This document shows, one piece after another, positions 33,440-44,540 of a stretch of DNA of 64,000 nt (position 1 is its first letter; each line of letters starts with the position of its first letter). This stretch comes from Eonycteris spelaea. Lineage: Eukaryota; Chordata; Mammalia; Chiroptera; Pteropodidae. The DNA lies in contig PUFA01000081.1 of assembly GCA_003508835.1 (NCBI GenBank), positions 7,626,001-7,690,000 of the forward strand. The letters run 5' to 3'. The position numbers and the translations under genes were made by a program. A model generated the notes under the pieces. That model ran no database searches and was not told where the DNA came from. It saw only the letters and a list, made by a program, of their open reading frames with translations.

Positions 33440-33610
33440 TATTCTCTAAGCTGTATTTTTACCTTATGTACCTGGAGAACGTGTTATCAGAATCTCTAAC
33501 GAGATTCCTGGGGCTGACTCACGTCTCCAGGGTTGGAATCTCCGAGAGGAGGAGGTTGGAAATGTGCGTTTGACACCCACCCCAACTAATGATCTAGAAA
33601 GTTGGGTTGA
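33440..33610. mobile_element. MER5B-like hAT-Charlie fragment
   Basis: 'gtacctggagaacgtgttat', 'cagaatctctaacgagattc' and 'gaaatgtgcgtttgacaccc' match in order the non-autonomous hAT element I know as MER5B-like. Terminal inverted repeats are not preserved. Confidence 0.45.
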
Positions 33611-34009
33611 CTCTGAGCTGAGCAGCGTATAAAGGAAAAAAAAAAAAAAGAAGCCAGATGCCTCTGATTAAGGAACACTAAATGCAGTCAGGGAAACCAA
33701 CTCCCCCAATATAAGAAAGCCAACATACTTGAGGCACAAAGTGCCACCAATGAAGACTTAACAGGAATTTCCTTGGGAGGACACAGGCAGAGAGAACACT
33801 CTACCCTACATATTTCAATCCCTGTCATAATCTTTTACAATAACAATGCTCCCAAGTTTCACTTGTGCAGTTTTAAACTTAAATGAGAAGGAAAAACACC
33901 AAGTGCCAAGGCAGCCTGGGGGAGGGACAATTAATTCTCTAGACAGCAAGTGAGAAAGACTTCAGAGGTGGAATTTTAGCTGGGTTTTGAAGCAAGAGTG
34001 CAAATGACA
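33611..34009. other. No feature recognised
   Basis: Contains a 14-bp A run at about 33,636-33,649, with no retroelement recognised ahead of it. Confidence 0.4.
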
Positions 34010-34117
34010 GAAAAAGCTAAATTCTATTAAGTGTTGATGACTATTCTCAGTATTTTACATATGCCGATTTCATCCTCCTAACAATTCTACAAAATATTTG
34101 TTAGCAGATGTTATTAT
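34010..34117 (-). repeat. MIR SINE, left part
   Basis: 'ctattaagtgttgatgacta', 'tttcatcctcctaacaattc' and 'ttagcagatgttattat' are in antisense order. It is cut at 34,117. Confidence 0.7.
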
Positions 34118-34303
34118 GCTCTACCCTGCCCTCTGCTGAGCAGGTGCACTCAGCCCCTAGCTCTGTAGCTATAGCTTCTCCCACCCACACCCTTCTGAGG
34201 ATATTGTCTTTGGCTGATGGGAACCACCAGGTGTCAACTACCTCTAAATTTCATGCACCAGAATGCCTGTTTCAGGCTCTGCTTCCAGGGAACCAGGCCT
34301 CAG
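34118..34303. mobile_element. 186-bp unassigned insertion in a MIR
   Basis: attat occurs on both sides (34,113-34,117 and 34,304-34,308), and the MIR resumes on the far side with 'tatccccattttgcagttga'. The minus strand of the insert starts 'ctgaggcctggttccctgga', followed by 'agcagagcctgaaacagg'. I recognise this as a dispersed mammalian motif without being able to name its family. Confidence 0.5.
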
Positions 34304-34375
34304 ATTATTTTTTTATCCCCATTTTGCAGTTGATCAAATGAAGGCATGAATTAGCTGAGACACTTATTTAGAAAG
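34304..34375 (-). repeat. MIR SINE, right part
   Basis: Continuation of the interrupted antisense MIR ('tatccccattttgcagttga', 'gaattagctgagac'). Confidence 0.6.
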
Positions 34376-34544
34376 AGGAAGAGCAGGAGCAAGGGCATGT
34401 CAGGGAGACAACAGAGATTGGAAGAGAACCCAGAGGAGCTAGGGGTTTGACATGGCTGGAGTGCAGGTGTGTGAAGTGAGACATGAGGAGAGAGGCAGGA
34501 AAGAAAAAGACAATAGAAGGTCCTGGGTTTCATGCTGAAGATTC

Positions 34545-34672
34545 ATCCATTCATATATTTGACATGTGTGTACCTACGGTGAGCCAGGTCTTTGCATGGT
34601 ATGCAGGATTCAAAGATGAGTGTGTACAAATCCTTTTCCTCCAAAAGGGCTGGTAGTGTGGAAGGGGATCAG
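34545..34672 (+). repeat. Ancient LINE-type relic, family unassigned
   Basis: 'cattcatatatttgacatgt', 'ggtgagccaggtctttgcat' and 'ttttcctccaaaagggctgg' follow the recurrent 5' block order. Confidence 0.6.
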
Positions 34673-35934
34673 GCAGGGATAGGTCCACACAAGCTCAGGT
34701 TTGCACTAGACCCAAATGATCAGGCAAGCAAAAGTGGGCGATTCTAGCTAGGTTCTGTAGTGAGAGGAGGTTGGCACAGAGCCCCTCCTTGAGATAGAAG
34801 GAAGATAGAAATAAGGGGAATGCATTCAACTCCACTTCCCATGAACGACAACGACCCTTGGGCTGAATGTAGATCAGCATGGCAAGAGGGAGGGGATGAG
34901 ACTGATTCCTCCTTGGACTATGTTAAGATGAAATTCAACACGGACCAAGAGTCTGTTCTGTACTGTAGTTCTACAGATCCAATCTCAGGTTCAGATGGGG
35001 ATCTCCATTTGACCTGGAAGCCAAGTATTTGATGGAGAATGCTGGGTATTCAAATTGAAAGAAGGGTTTAATATATGCCGGGAGTGGGCTACTGAAAAAG
35101 CTCATGCAGTCAGAGGCAAGAAACCCTGTCATGTCAGGAACTGCGGAAAATGCTCGGGGAGAGGGGAGGGTTTTCAGGCTGCATGAATGGACTATGATGT
35201 GTTCTGTGGGTCTCGGGAGGGTAGAATAGTGCCACCCAGAGATCAGACTGCAGCCCTGACAGAGACGACCTTCCTGCAGAGCTAGGCTGAACCCCTTCAC
35301 TGACTCTGAAAGTGTTCCAGTAATAATCTCTGGGCCTTCTTCCAGCCTGGACCTTGGGGATATGAGGACCCCAAGTGAGAGAAAGAGTGTGGGTGAGGAG
35401 AGCTGCAGAGCCCAGGGGAGGGAGAAGGAAGGGCTTTTCTCCTATAAATATGTGGTCTTTAAATGTCATCTTGGGAAAAAATGCAGCAACCTTTTTTTCT
35501 GTATGGCATCTAAAAAAGGTGCTGGCTAGTGCCCCGCTACATACCCTTGGCAAACGCATGCGACTCTTTGCCGGAGAACTCTGATTATGGGAGCCTCGGC
35601 CCACGTGTGGGGCAAGCCAGACCTGCTGGAGTGTTAATACTCTGGAAGCAGCCCTCAACAAGCCACTGACGGGAGTTGGCAGGTGAGTTCTCCAAGCCCC
35701 TCAACTGTCAAGCAGGAGAACTTTGTGAGCTTGCTAGTCTGTACCAGCTCCCAGATGATGAGAGGGAGTCACCTCCGGTTGCCATGGTGGCAAGTTGCTT
35801 GATGACACTCTTCTGCAGGTCTCCTCCCTTTCCTGCCACACTTCCCTCTCCTCTACTAGTATTTCCTGGAATCAACTCCCAAAGGGACTACTCGAGTTTG
35901 AATCCTGCTCTCAGGATCCATGTTGGGGAAAACC
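34673..35934. other. No gene recognised
   Basis: A long repeat-poor stretch. The 175-codon minus frame at 35134-35661 is the longest outside the CpG island and repeats, but it has no recognisable domain. Overlapping frames on the other strand (35375-35584) and the absence of paired splice sites argue against a real exon. Confidence 0.4.
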
Positions 35935-35939
35935 CAATC

Positions 35940-36118
35940 CAGGAGAGCATCAAAGTTAAACATATGGATTTTGCAGACAGAGGGCTCAGGTTCAAGTCCC
36001 AGTTCTGGCCTTTACCTGGACCAGGTACTTAAACTAATTGCTCCAAGCCTCTGTTGCCTCATGTTTAAAACGAGGGTGGGGTAATAATTGTACCTCCCTC
36101 ATACATTTCTTGTGAGCA
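35940..36118 (+). repeat. MIR SINE, 5' and core part
   Basis: 'ggctcaggttcaagtcccag', 'gttgcctcatgtttaaaacg' and 'catacatttcttgtgagcac' are in sense order. Its 3' end appears displaced to 36,336-36,425. Confidence 0.8.
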
Positions 36119-36335
36119 CTTGTTAATTCCACAAATAATCATTAAGCACCAACTGTGTACCAGGCAGTGTTTTAGGCTCTATGGACTCAGAAGGGAACAA
36201 AGACTCCATTTCTGAGCTTGTACAGTTTACGTTAGTGAGAAAATCAGATACTAAGTAAACAATATAATATTAGGCAGTGATAAAAAAAACAAGGGAAAAG
36301 TGAAGCTGATAGAGAATGACTGAGGCTATTTTAAA
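36119..36335 (+). repeat. Ancient LINE-type relic lying within a MIR
   Basis: 'ccaactgtgtaccaggcagt', 'agaagggaacaaagactcca' and 'gtacagtttacgttagtgag' match the recurrent type. It is flanked by the two halves of one MIR, so it probably inserted there. Confidence 0.6.
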
Positions 36336-36425
36336 TGTTACTAATTAAAGGAGATAATTCACACAAGTATTACGCATATTGTGTGGCACACAATAAACGT
36401 TTAATAAATATTTGCTCATAGAATC
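36336..36425 (+). repeat. MIR SINE, 3' part
   Basis: 'aaaggagataattcacacaa' then 'gtggcacacaataaacgttt' complete the MIR begun at 35,940. Confidence 0.65.
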
Positions 36426-36499
36426 TTCACCATCATCCTCATCATCACCTTCTCTCCCCACCTCCCCACCCCCAACATTTGCTCGTTAAGTCAGTTGTC

Positions 36500-36880
36500 A
36501 AATATATATATATATGTATATGTCCTTCCCCAATGTAAGACCCTCTGCTAGGTGCTAGGGATACATTAATGAGCAAAACAACAAATCTTGACTTTTGTGG
36601 ACTCACAGTCTAGTGGGAAGAATAACAAATAACAACAATATTGTTATATATTTAAACCCTGAAATAAGCACTTGCAAGGGAAAATTATGAGCACCATGAG
36701 GGAAGGAATGGGTAGGTTTGTGCAGTCACAAAAGCCTCTCTTGATGAAGGTGACGGAGTGCTTGGGCTGAAGACTAAAGTAGAATCAACAACATGCCGAG
36801 GTGAAAAACATTTAAGAGAGAGGAAAGAGCATGTACAAAGATCCTGGGGTGGGGGGAGCAGGACCATAGGGAGGCCATTC
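36500..36880 (+). repeat. Ancient LINE-type relic, family unassigned
   Basis: 'ctaggtgctagggatacatt', 'ctcacagtctagtgggaaga', then 'agagcatgtacaaagatcct' give a longer view of the recurrent type. A small (AT)n repeat precedes it at about 36,502-36,520. Confidence 0.6.
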
Positions 36881-36894
36881 TACATTACTGTGTC

Positions 36895-37108
36895 AATCAA
36901 TACGTCAAGCTGTTTTAAGCACTTTCTAAGTATATCATGTTAAGCCTTGAGCAACTCTTTGAGATGACTCATCATATATTTAATTATCAAAGAATCTGAG
37001 AGGCAAAATAACTTGCTGAAGTTACTTGGTCAGTGGCGAAGCCAGAATATGAACTCAGATCTTTCTGACCCCAGTACTAAACTAGAATTGCAATCTCTTT
37101 CTTAAAAG
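36895..37108 (-). repeat. MIR SINE
   Basis: 'aatctgagaggcaaaataac', 'cagtggcgaagccagaatat' and 'cagatctttctgaccccagt' are in antisense order. Confidence 0.85.
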
Positions 37109-37119
37109 CAACAGGGAAC

Positions 37120-37252
37120 AGTGATTCGAAATGCTGTTAGAGGAAATGGGTTTCAAAAAGGTACCCAGGGCCTCTCTACTACTTCTTGCAATTGCATGTA
37201 AATCTACAATTATTTTTAAATAAAGAGCTTAAGTAATTAGAAAAAAAAAAGC
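37120..37252 (+). mobile_element. L1-like 3' tail fragment
   Basis: 'aattatttttaaataaagag' is followed by a 10-bp A run, resembling an old L1 3' terminus. Short and uncertain. Confidence 0.4.
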
Positions 37253-37515
37253 AATAGGGGGCTATTGAGAGTTACTAAGCAAGAGTGACCTGCTCAGAAC
37301 AGCATTTTTGAAAAGATCCTATTGGCTTCCCTGAAGGACCAGAGGGAGCAATGAGGAGACACTGAGAAATGCAGGTGAGAGATGCCTCTGGCTTAGATCC
37401 CACATAGAACAGGTTGGTGGGAAATATAGGGAATTAGAGATGTTTGGGAGTTTCGTAGTGACTGGCCATGGGAATGAGGAGAAAGGAGAGAGTGAGGTTG
37501 TAGAAGGCCAGAGAA
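37253..37515 (+). repeat. Ancient LINE-type relic, family unassigned
   Basis: 'gatcctattggcttccctga' and 'gggagcaatgaggagacact' are later blocks of the recurrent type. This probably continues the 36.5 kb copy after the intervening MIR and L1 tail. Confidence 0.5.
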
Positions 37516-37534
37516 CATGCTCTGGGTCCAATTC

Positions 37535-37665
37535 TCAGCCTGTGACTAGCTTCTCAGGGACCTGGAGTGTTGTCATTTCTCTGAGGCTCAGTGTTGTCAC
37601 AGGTAAAATGAGAGAATGAGGTAGACTAGACAGGCTCAAAGTCCACCTTAGCTTGAAAAATGTCA
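37535..37665 (+). repeat. MIR SINE fragment
   Basis: 'atttctctgaggctcagtgt' and 'tcacaggtaaaatgagagaa' are the sense core. Confidence 0.75.
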
Positions 37666-37754
37666 CATTGTGCTACCCTCTGCATCAGAAATCCAGAAAG
37701 ACCACCCAATACACACCCCATATTTAACGCCACACTGTTGGTTTTTTTTCTGTG

Positions 37755-37885
37755 CCCACACAGGCTCCCTACTGAAAATGAAGCTCTCTAAGGACAGATA
37801 GGAGCGATCTTGGTGCCCCCTGGAACCTGACACAGGGTCTGATATGAAGATGGGCTCCAGAAATGTTTGCTAAATTCTGGGCAGC
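37755..37885 (+). repeat. L2 LINE 3' end
   Basis: 'gaagctctctaaggacagat', 'acctgacacagggtctgata' and 'gctccagaaatgtttgctaa' are L2 3' blocks. Confidence 0.7.
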
Positions 37886-38400
37886 CCTTAAAGTGGCCTG
37901 ATGTTTAAAAAGAGTTGATAGCCAGGGACTGGCCCAGACTTGCAAAAATATCTCTAAGGTCAACAGAAAAAAAAGGTTTGTTCCATTGCAGAGTCTTCAG
38001 GGCGGAGCAGACACCAAAAGCAGGGCAAAGTGCCCTTCTTGTCATGTTGACAGAAGGAAGAATAATGAGACTCCAGCTCCACGTTCTGCACAAAGGGAGG
38101 GAACCTCCTGCTGGACACGGAACGGTAGGGTCAAAGGGCTTGCAGTCCAAGAGAAGAGAGGGAACCCAGTTCCTAGGGGCTCTTGCGCGTCCAGGGTCTA
38201 AAGGAGAGAACCAGGCTTGAAAACACAATTGAGTTCATTGCAGAGCCACCAGCTGGGTCTTGAAACATCTGGGGGTACTCTGGGAGAGACCTCAGAGGGC
38301 CAGGGGCATGGAAGTTGTATCTTTCTTTTTACACAAGGAAAAAGGTGATATCTGGGATTCTCTAGCCCTGTATGCTTGAAGGCTGCCAACAGGACAAGAG
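37886..38400. other. No feature recognised
   Basis: Frames 37905-38228 (minus), 37915-38220 and 37986-38201 (plus) overlap each other. None has a recognisable product. Confidence 0.45.
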
Positions 38401-38574
38401 GGATGAATGTGGTGTTGGTGGCTTACCCCATGCTAGGCCCCACCCAAGCACTTTAGGTTCATAGTCATTGAAGGCAAGGCCCTGTTTTTTAAGGTGCTCA
38501 CAGTCTGTTGGGGTTCAGAGACATACGGTGCATTAAGAGCAGAGGTTTTATTTGTTTAAAGGTGTTTTGGAACA

Positions 38575-39385
38575 TATCATGGAGGAGGTAGATTTATATC
38601 AGATTTATACCATAACACCTCAATCATTAAACCAATGTGGTACTGGCACATAAAAAGACAGGCATATCAATGAAACAGAGTAGAAAGTCCAGAAATAGGC
38701 TCAAATCCATACAAGAGATTGGTACATGATAAAGGTACTATTTCAAATGAGTGGGGGCACAAATACACTTCCTAATAAAAGGTGTTGAGAGGAATGAGTA
38801 ATCTTTTGGAAAAATGTATGAGTTGGATCTATATACTACACCGTATACCAAACTGATCAAGTAGACTAAAATTCAAATTTAATGGCAAAAACATGATCCC
38901 ATAAAGTATCAAAATAAAGCTTGGGTAAATTCCTTTAAGATTTTGGAATGGGCAAGGTCTTTCTATCACACAAAATCTAAAAGCCAGAAAAGATAACATT
39001 AGTGAATCTGAATTTATCAAAATTTAAAAAATATTCTAAATTTCTATGCGAGAAAACAAAAACAAGCAAAATCACAAGAGACAAATGACAAATTGGGGGA
39101 AAAATGTGTCTTATATCTCAGACAAGGGTTAATTGCCACACTATATAAAGAACTTTTAGAAATCAAGATGAAAAAAATAGCAACATAATAAAAATGGGCT
39201 AAGGTCATGAACAGGCAGTTTCCCCCAAAATAAACCTTTGACACAATGGAATACTCTGCAGCTGTATAAAAAAGTGAGAAAGTTCCATATACAATTATTA
39301 GGAAAGAGCTCCAGGCTATATTGTGAAATAAAAAAAAGCAAGATGCCCAACAGTCTATATCAGTATATGTATCACTCTATCTTTT
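38575..39385 (+). mobile_element. Old L1 ORF2 3'-region relic
   Basis: 'aaaccaatgtggtactggca', 'agagattggtacatgataaa', 'aagattttggaatgggcaag' and 'cactatataaagaactttta' are L1 ORF2 3' blocks in sense order, of an old L1ME-like type. ORF2 is not open. Confidence 0.85.
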
Positions 39386-39535
39386 TCAAAAAAATGGATT
39401 CGAGATAAATTTGCCTACCATAGGTTCATCTGTTTAAAGTGACAATTCAATGGCTTTTAGTATATTTACAGAGTTGTGCAACCATCACCATAATCTATAT
39501 TTTCATTATCCTCAAAAGAAGCCTTAGTCCTCTAC
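39386..39535 (-). mobile_element. L1 3'UTR fragment, opposite strand
   Basis: 'gacaattcaatggcttttag' then 'cagagttgtgcaaccatcac' is the known L1 3'UTR block read from the other strand. It abuts the plus-strand L1. Confidence 0.75.
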
Positions 39536-39714
39536 CGTTTGTATAAGAAAGTGGGGGGGGGCAAGAAAATAGATACACACACATATACACTATACATATA
39601 TACTCACTCACTTAGACATGTCCACACACACTATATACATTTGCATGAGTTTGCATAAACTCTAGAAGGGCGCACAAGATACACTAACACAAGTGCATGA
39701 CTGGGAATCGTAGG

Positions 39715-39848
39715 GTTGTGTAATGCAGCTGGAGCTGAGTGCACAGGAAGGGTTGGTAGGCAATGAACTGGGACAGTCCAGTTTGGGCCAGATTGTTTAA
39801 GGCCTTAAATACCATGCTAACAAGTTTGGATTTTATCTCATAAAGTCT
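39715..39848 (+). repeat. Ancient LINE-type relic, left part
   Basis: 'ggccagattgtttaaggcct' and 'ttggattttatctcataaag' are the late blocks of the recurrent type, split here by a MER5A. Confidence 0.55.
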
Positions 39849-40047
39849 AGCACTGTCCAACAGAACTTTTGGTGATAAGGGAAATAATCTATATCTGAGC
39901 TGCCCAATATGGTAGCCACATGTGGCTACTGAGCCCTTCAGATGTGACTCTTGTGATGGAGAAAAGCATTTTAAATTTTATTTAATTTTAATTAACTTCG
40001 ATCTCAATGGCCACCTATGGTCAATGCCTACTGTATTGGACAGCACC
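39849..40047 (+). mobile_element. MER5A (non-autonomous hAT-Charlie)
   Basis: It begins agcactgtccaacagaactt, runs through 'gctgcccaatatggtagcca' and 'catgtggctactgagccctt', and ends 'tattggacagcac', the near-inverted counterpart of its start. The length of about 199 bp fits the full element. The target duplication is not legible. Confidence 0.92.
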
Positions 40048-40410
40048 ACACAGACCCTGGGGAGCCATGGAAGGTTTTGCAGGTGGGGAGTGACACAGCC
40101 CAATTTTAGTTTGAGGGAGTTTGTGAAAGATGGATTCCAGAGGAACAAATGAAGTTGAAGACAGTTTGAGGAGAATGGCTACAGCAAAGTCATACAAAGA
40201 GGGCTGATCCTAACCCAAAGGAGGGGACCCTGGCCCAAAGCAGGGGCCCAGGGCTGCATTGGGAGGGCTGTGTAGGAGAAACTTACCGAAGAGGATGCGG
40301 AAGGTGAGAGTGAGGGAAGCACGAGGATGTCTCTGCAGTTCTAGCTGGAGTAGCTCTTGATGGGGGGATCATGAATGGAAGGCTCCTGGGGTGGGGGAAG
40401 CAGGTGTGGG
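40048..40410 (+). repeat. Ancient LINE-type relic, right part
   Basis: 'ctggggagccatggaaggtt' and 'gcaggtggggagtgacacag' resume directly the sentence broken at 39,848. Confidence 0.55.
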
Positions 40411-40469
40411 TAGGGCCGCTAACAAGCGCACACTGTGTCTCAGAGCCTCAGAATAGCAGGGCATCTGCA

Positions 40470-40715
40470 TTTAGACTATAACCTCAACTCCTCGGAAGGC
40501 AGAGGAGGCTGCCAAGGTCTGGCCATGCCTACCTCTCCAGGCTCATCTTCTACTTCCCTAGCTTCAGCCAGTTCCACTCCTGCTGGCTCCTCACTGCCCC
40601 CAAGACACTAAACATCTTCCCATCTCCGGGTCTCTGCACTTGCGACTCTACTTATACAGGGCCTGGCACATAGTAGGGCTCAAAAAATATTTGGTGATGA
40701 ATTATAAAGATAAAA
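40470..40715 (+). repeat. L2 LINE 3' end
   Basis: 'ctcctgctggctcctcactg', 'gggcctggcacatagtaggg' and 'ctcaaaaaatatttggtgat' are consecutive L2 blocks. Confidence 0.8.
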
Positions 40716-41034
40716 GGAGGGAAGGATGGAGGAAGCTTCTCACATCCAGCTTCCCCAAGAGAATTTTCTAGAGGCCTCAGGAAGTGTGCTGTGCCATCAC
40801 GGTGACTGACACCTAAATTGACGACAGGCTCAAGCTGGGTACAGGGTTCTAGTCTTCCTAGCTTTTCCTGACCAACAGTAGTGATGATCTGGAAAATCTA
40901 GTCCACACAATCTTCCCAAAGCCTCTGTTCCTTGCTGAAGAGCACTGCATGCCATCAAAGTAAGAACCAAACTCCATAAGAAGGAACCCTCAAGGAGGAG
41001 AGGCCAATGTGATCACATCTTCCAGTGAAAATGG
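40716..41034. other. No feature recognised
   Basis: Nothing recognisable between the L2 and the next MIR. Confidence 0.4.
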
Positions 41035-41240
41035 GGTGAAAGAACGAACCAGGGCTCTGGCACCAAATGGCCCTGGATTTGATACCTGGCAGTGTGGCTG
41101 ACCAGCCATGGGAGCCTGAACCTCTGTCTCCTCATCTGAAAACTAATGGCAATAATTCCTTTTTCTCAAGGCAGTTGTTAGGAGAAAGATAATGGATATA
41201 AAAGGCTTCACACACAGTAGGACTACAGCAAATGTTATCT
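41035..41240 (+). repeat. MIR SINE
   Basis: 'tctgtctcctcatctgaaaa', 'caataattcctttttctcaa' and 'cttcacacacagtaggacta' are in sense order. Confidence 0.85.
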
Positions 41241-41354
41241 TCTCAGGAAATCCCATGACTTGTGAGGCCTCAATGCCTAAATAAAAAAAAATGTAGTAGA
41301 AAAGCCAATGCAGCATGAGTGAGCATATACTGCTTAGAAATGACATGTCACAGT

Positions 41355-41600
41355 CAGAGATGATAATAACAATAATGATAATAGCAATTATATGGTATTT
41401 GTTTTGTGTCACATAATTTTAAGTGGTTTGCTTTTATTGACTCATTTAATCCCCACAACAAACCAATAAGGTAAATACCATTTCACAGATGAGGAAACTA
41501 AGACACAGAGTGGTTGAGAAACTTGCCTAAGATCACAGCCTGTAAGCGGCAGAACTATTCCATCTGTGCTCTCAGCCAAGATTTTCTCCTGACTGTCAGG
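41355..41600 (-). repeat. MIR SINE, near complete
   Basis: 'ctcatttaatccccacaaca', 'tttcacagatgaggaaacta' and 'aagatcacagcctgtaagcg' give one of the best-preserved MIRs in the window. Confidence 0.92.
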
Positions 41601-41774
41601 AAATATGTCTGTCAAACACGTAGGGCCTGTCTCTACCCCTGAGCCAAAGAACTGGATCCTAGTCTGGCTGTGCCTCAGCCTTCTGTTTGGGCCTGTGCTT
41701 GCTGGGTGAGAACCAGAGTACAGGCAGGTGGCTGGAGCAGAAATGTGGGATTGGCTGAATCAGAGGTAGCCAAG

Positions 41775-41930
41775 ATCCCAAGTCTCAGAGTTGGGAGGTC
41801 TGGTTGGTGAGCAAGCTACCTCCCTTCTGAGCCTCAGTTTCCACATCTGTAGGAAAGGGAAGGTCATGCTCACCTTGCAGAGCTGTTGTTGAGCAAAAAA
41901 TGGGCTCTTCTCTGTAAAATGCCGAGCATG
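41775..41930 (+). repeat. MIR SINE
   Basis: 'ttctgagcctcagtttccac' and 'gtcatgctcaccttgcagag' are in sense order. Confidence 0.8.
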
Positions 41931-42554
41931 CGCCATACAGGCTGGTTCCTCCCCCTTAGATTCCTAAGGCAGGGTAGTGGTGGTAATATCAGGGTTGTGG
42001 GGTGGGGGGTAGAGACAAGGGAAGGAGTTGGGGTGGGGCCTGGAATGGGACCAGAGCCCAAGTACAAACATGGAGCCCCCTGCCCCGTGTCTCCACCCAG
42101 GGATTGGGCCTGAGGCTGGGCCCCTGGGAGAAAACCTTCTCGTTAGGAGGTGAAATGCAGAGTTTGACAATACTCTGATTACCACTACATAAAATTATAT
42201 ATAATGTGGAAAAGGAGAAGAAAAAATAGAAAATAAACATAATTTTGTGTTTTATTGGTTTTTTTTTTCCTTGAATGCCGTTATACCCTTCCAAGAAAAG
42301 TAAATCAGAAGAGAATGAATTATGATGGGCTCTGTCCTCTTGGGCTTCTTGTCTTTTTTGCCCAATACAGGTGTTTTTCTGTGGACTGTGGAATGCAGCA
42401 AAGTCTCCTCAGTGTGAGAGTTGCCAAGACCAGGCTGTGTTTCTATCAACTGGCATGATGAAATCTGAGATGTGAGCAAATGTGGGGGACACTGGAAGCC
42501 TTTGCCACAGACACAAAGAGCCCCTGGATTCTTCAGGCTTTCACTGGATCATTC
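41931..42554. other. No feature recognised
   Basis: Includes a G/T-rich patch at about 41,970-42,060 and an 8-9 bp T run near 42,262. Frames on both strands have no product. Confidence 0.4.
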
Positions 42555-43085
42555 ACCTGTTTGCTGAGCTCCTTATGGGACCAGTCCCACGCTGGGTAAA
42601 AAGAGACAAAGACAAATGAAACTCTTTCCTCCCCACACAGAGCTCACTGGCCCGTGTGAAAGAGAAATAAGGCAGGTCTGACAAAGTACCTTAGCTTTAG
42701 TCCAGGCACAGTTAGAGAGGCTTCTGGGAAAGGCAAGCTGGAGTTCAATTTTAGGTGACAAGTAGGAGTTACCCGAGGTGTGTGTGTATGTGCATGTTGT
42801 GGGTGGGAATGAGAGTGTGCGGAAGGGCATGCTTGACAGGTACAGCAGAAGCAAAGACAGTGAGGGAAGCAGGATGGAACATGGAGGCGACTAGAAGCAA
42901 CTCGGCGTTCTGGAGTATGAAGTGGGAAGCCTGTATAATAGGAGATGAAGTAGCATTCGACCTCAGTAGAGGCCATAAAACCATAGTCCTCAGAAGCCAC
43001 ATGAGGATGGTTGGATCCCATCCTGAAATTACAGGGAGCCATGGGTGGGTTTAAGCAGCTGTGACATGATCAGAGTGACAGAGAT
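42555..43085 (+). repeat. Ancient LINE-type relic, family unassigned
   Basis: 'tcctccccacacagagctca', 'aggatggaacatggaggcga' and 'gagccatgggtgggtttaag' match early, middle and late blocks of the recurrent type over about 530 bp. Frames 42644-43042 and 42755-43054 translate it on opposite strands. Confidence 0.5.
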
Positions 43086-44059
43086 GCCTTTCTGTAAGAG
43101 CTCCTGAAACTCCATGCCCCTCCCTACAACCAACACTCATGAATGCACAGGCCACATTTGCAGCCCCAGGATCAGAGTTCTGGCCTCCAGGTTTCTACAC
43201 TTCCTTGGCAGTGGCTGCCACCTACAACCTGATATAACACAACCTGAAGTCTTGATGTTCAAGGCTTCAGGTTCTGTGAAACAAATCAGTGACCTATTTT
43301 TTATGCCTGAGTGAGAAATTTGATAAAACAAGTACCCCTATAGCTTTTCCCTGGAAAGACGAATGGGGCAGAAGTAGGACATGTAGGTGCTAGGGCCAGG
43401 AAAGCAGATGTGGAGTCAATAAAAAGGTGAATATTCTTATGGTCAGAGCTGCCCAGTGACTAAATGGTCTTTCTTGAGTCACTCAGAAGAGCTGCCTAAT
43501 GAAGCTGTCTCTGCAGGTTTTCAAACAGCCCTGGGCCAGCTAATTGTCAGCTAGGTCTAGCATCACATGAGAAAATTTGATCAAAACCACAGGGCTCTCC
43601 TAGACAAAAATGGATCATCCCTTTCCTGACTCCATTACTCCACTTTTCCAAATTATGGTCATTATATTAAGAACAGAGTCTCGTAAAGGTTTGCGAAGAG
43701 CAGATGAAGACCTGTTAACAACACTGAACCCAACTGTTAAAGGTAGTTTGTTGAAAACTGAAGCTATGCTTCTTCCTTTTGTTTTGTTCTGCTTCCTATG
43801 GTGTACATTTATTATCCCCTCTGGGATTCAACAAAATCAAAAAATAAGTTGACAGGAAAAAAAAAACAAAACAAAACTCTGAATAATGAGTTCTCTGTGG
43901 GACAGAAAAAAATGTTCACTTCCTAAGAAATGGAAAGACAGTCTTCATTTCTCAAAGATGAAGCAAATCTAAATGACTCTCTTGAGTATCCAAGGGACTT
44001 CAGTGAAAGGCAGACAATAAATTTGAGTTACATTTATAAGGCATTGTCTTTCTTCACCT
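43086..44059. other. No feature recognised
   Basis: Unique-looking sequence with an A-rich patch at 43,856-43,878. Confidence 0.45.
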
Positions 44060-44274
44060 CATGGTGAAAGTAGTTGTTTCTCCACGTCTAGCACTTTCTT
44101 CCTGAACAATACCACACAAAGATGGTGGCACACATATTCCTCTAGCCCCTGTCAGACTCTGTCTGACCTTTTACGTCCTTCTCTCCCTACCCATGTTCTA
44201 GAATATTCTCAGGTCCCACCTCTTCTTTATCTTGAAGCCCCTTAACCATTTGTGCCCATAGGACATCTAGACTA
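44060..44274 (+). repeat. Possible L2 fragment
   Basis: 'gaatattctcaggtcccacc' and 'ccatttgtgcccataggaca' loosely fit the L2 3' region. Confidence 0.35.
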
Positions 44275-44540
44275 CTGTGAAGAAGGCACTGGGGTTGAAT
44301 TAAAAAACAAGCTGTGTTTGAGTGCTGGTTGTGCTGCTTTTAAGATTCCCTGTGAACTTGGACAAGTGGTTTACCACAATGACCCTCAGTTCCTTATCTG
44401 CTAAGCGGAGTTCATAGGTCTACCTCCCTGTATTGTTTGAGGGAGGACATGAAAGAGAAGCTGGAAAAGTACCTCAGGCTGTTCCCAGCACACACAGCTG
44501 CTCAGTAAGTCTGGGTGGGATTATCAAGAGCTATTTCTGG
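44275..44540 (+). repeat. MIR SINE, near complete
   Basis: 'gtttgagtgctggttgtgct', 'cctcagttccttatctgcta' and 'agcacacacagctgctcagt' are in sense order. Confidence 0.75.

Noticed and set aside
35134..35661. 175-codon minus-strand frame
   Set aside because: It shows no recognisable domain, starts at an ordinary ATG with no promoter features, and overlaps another frame. Its length alone is not convincing in 64 kb.
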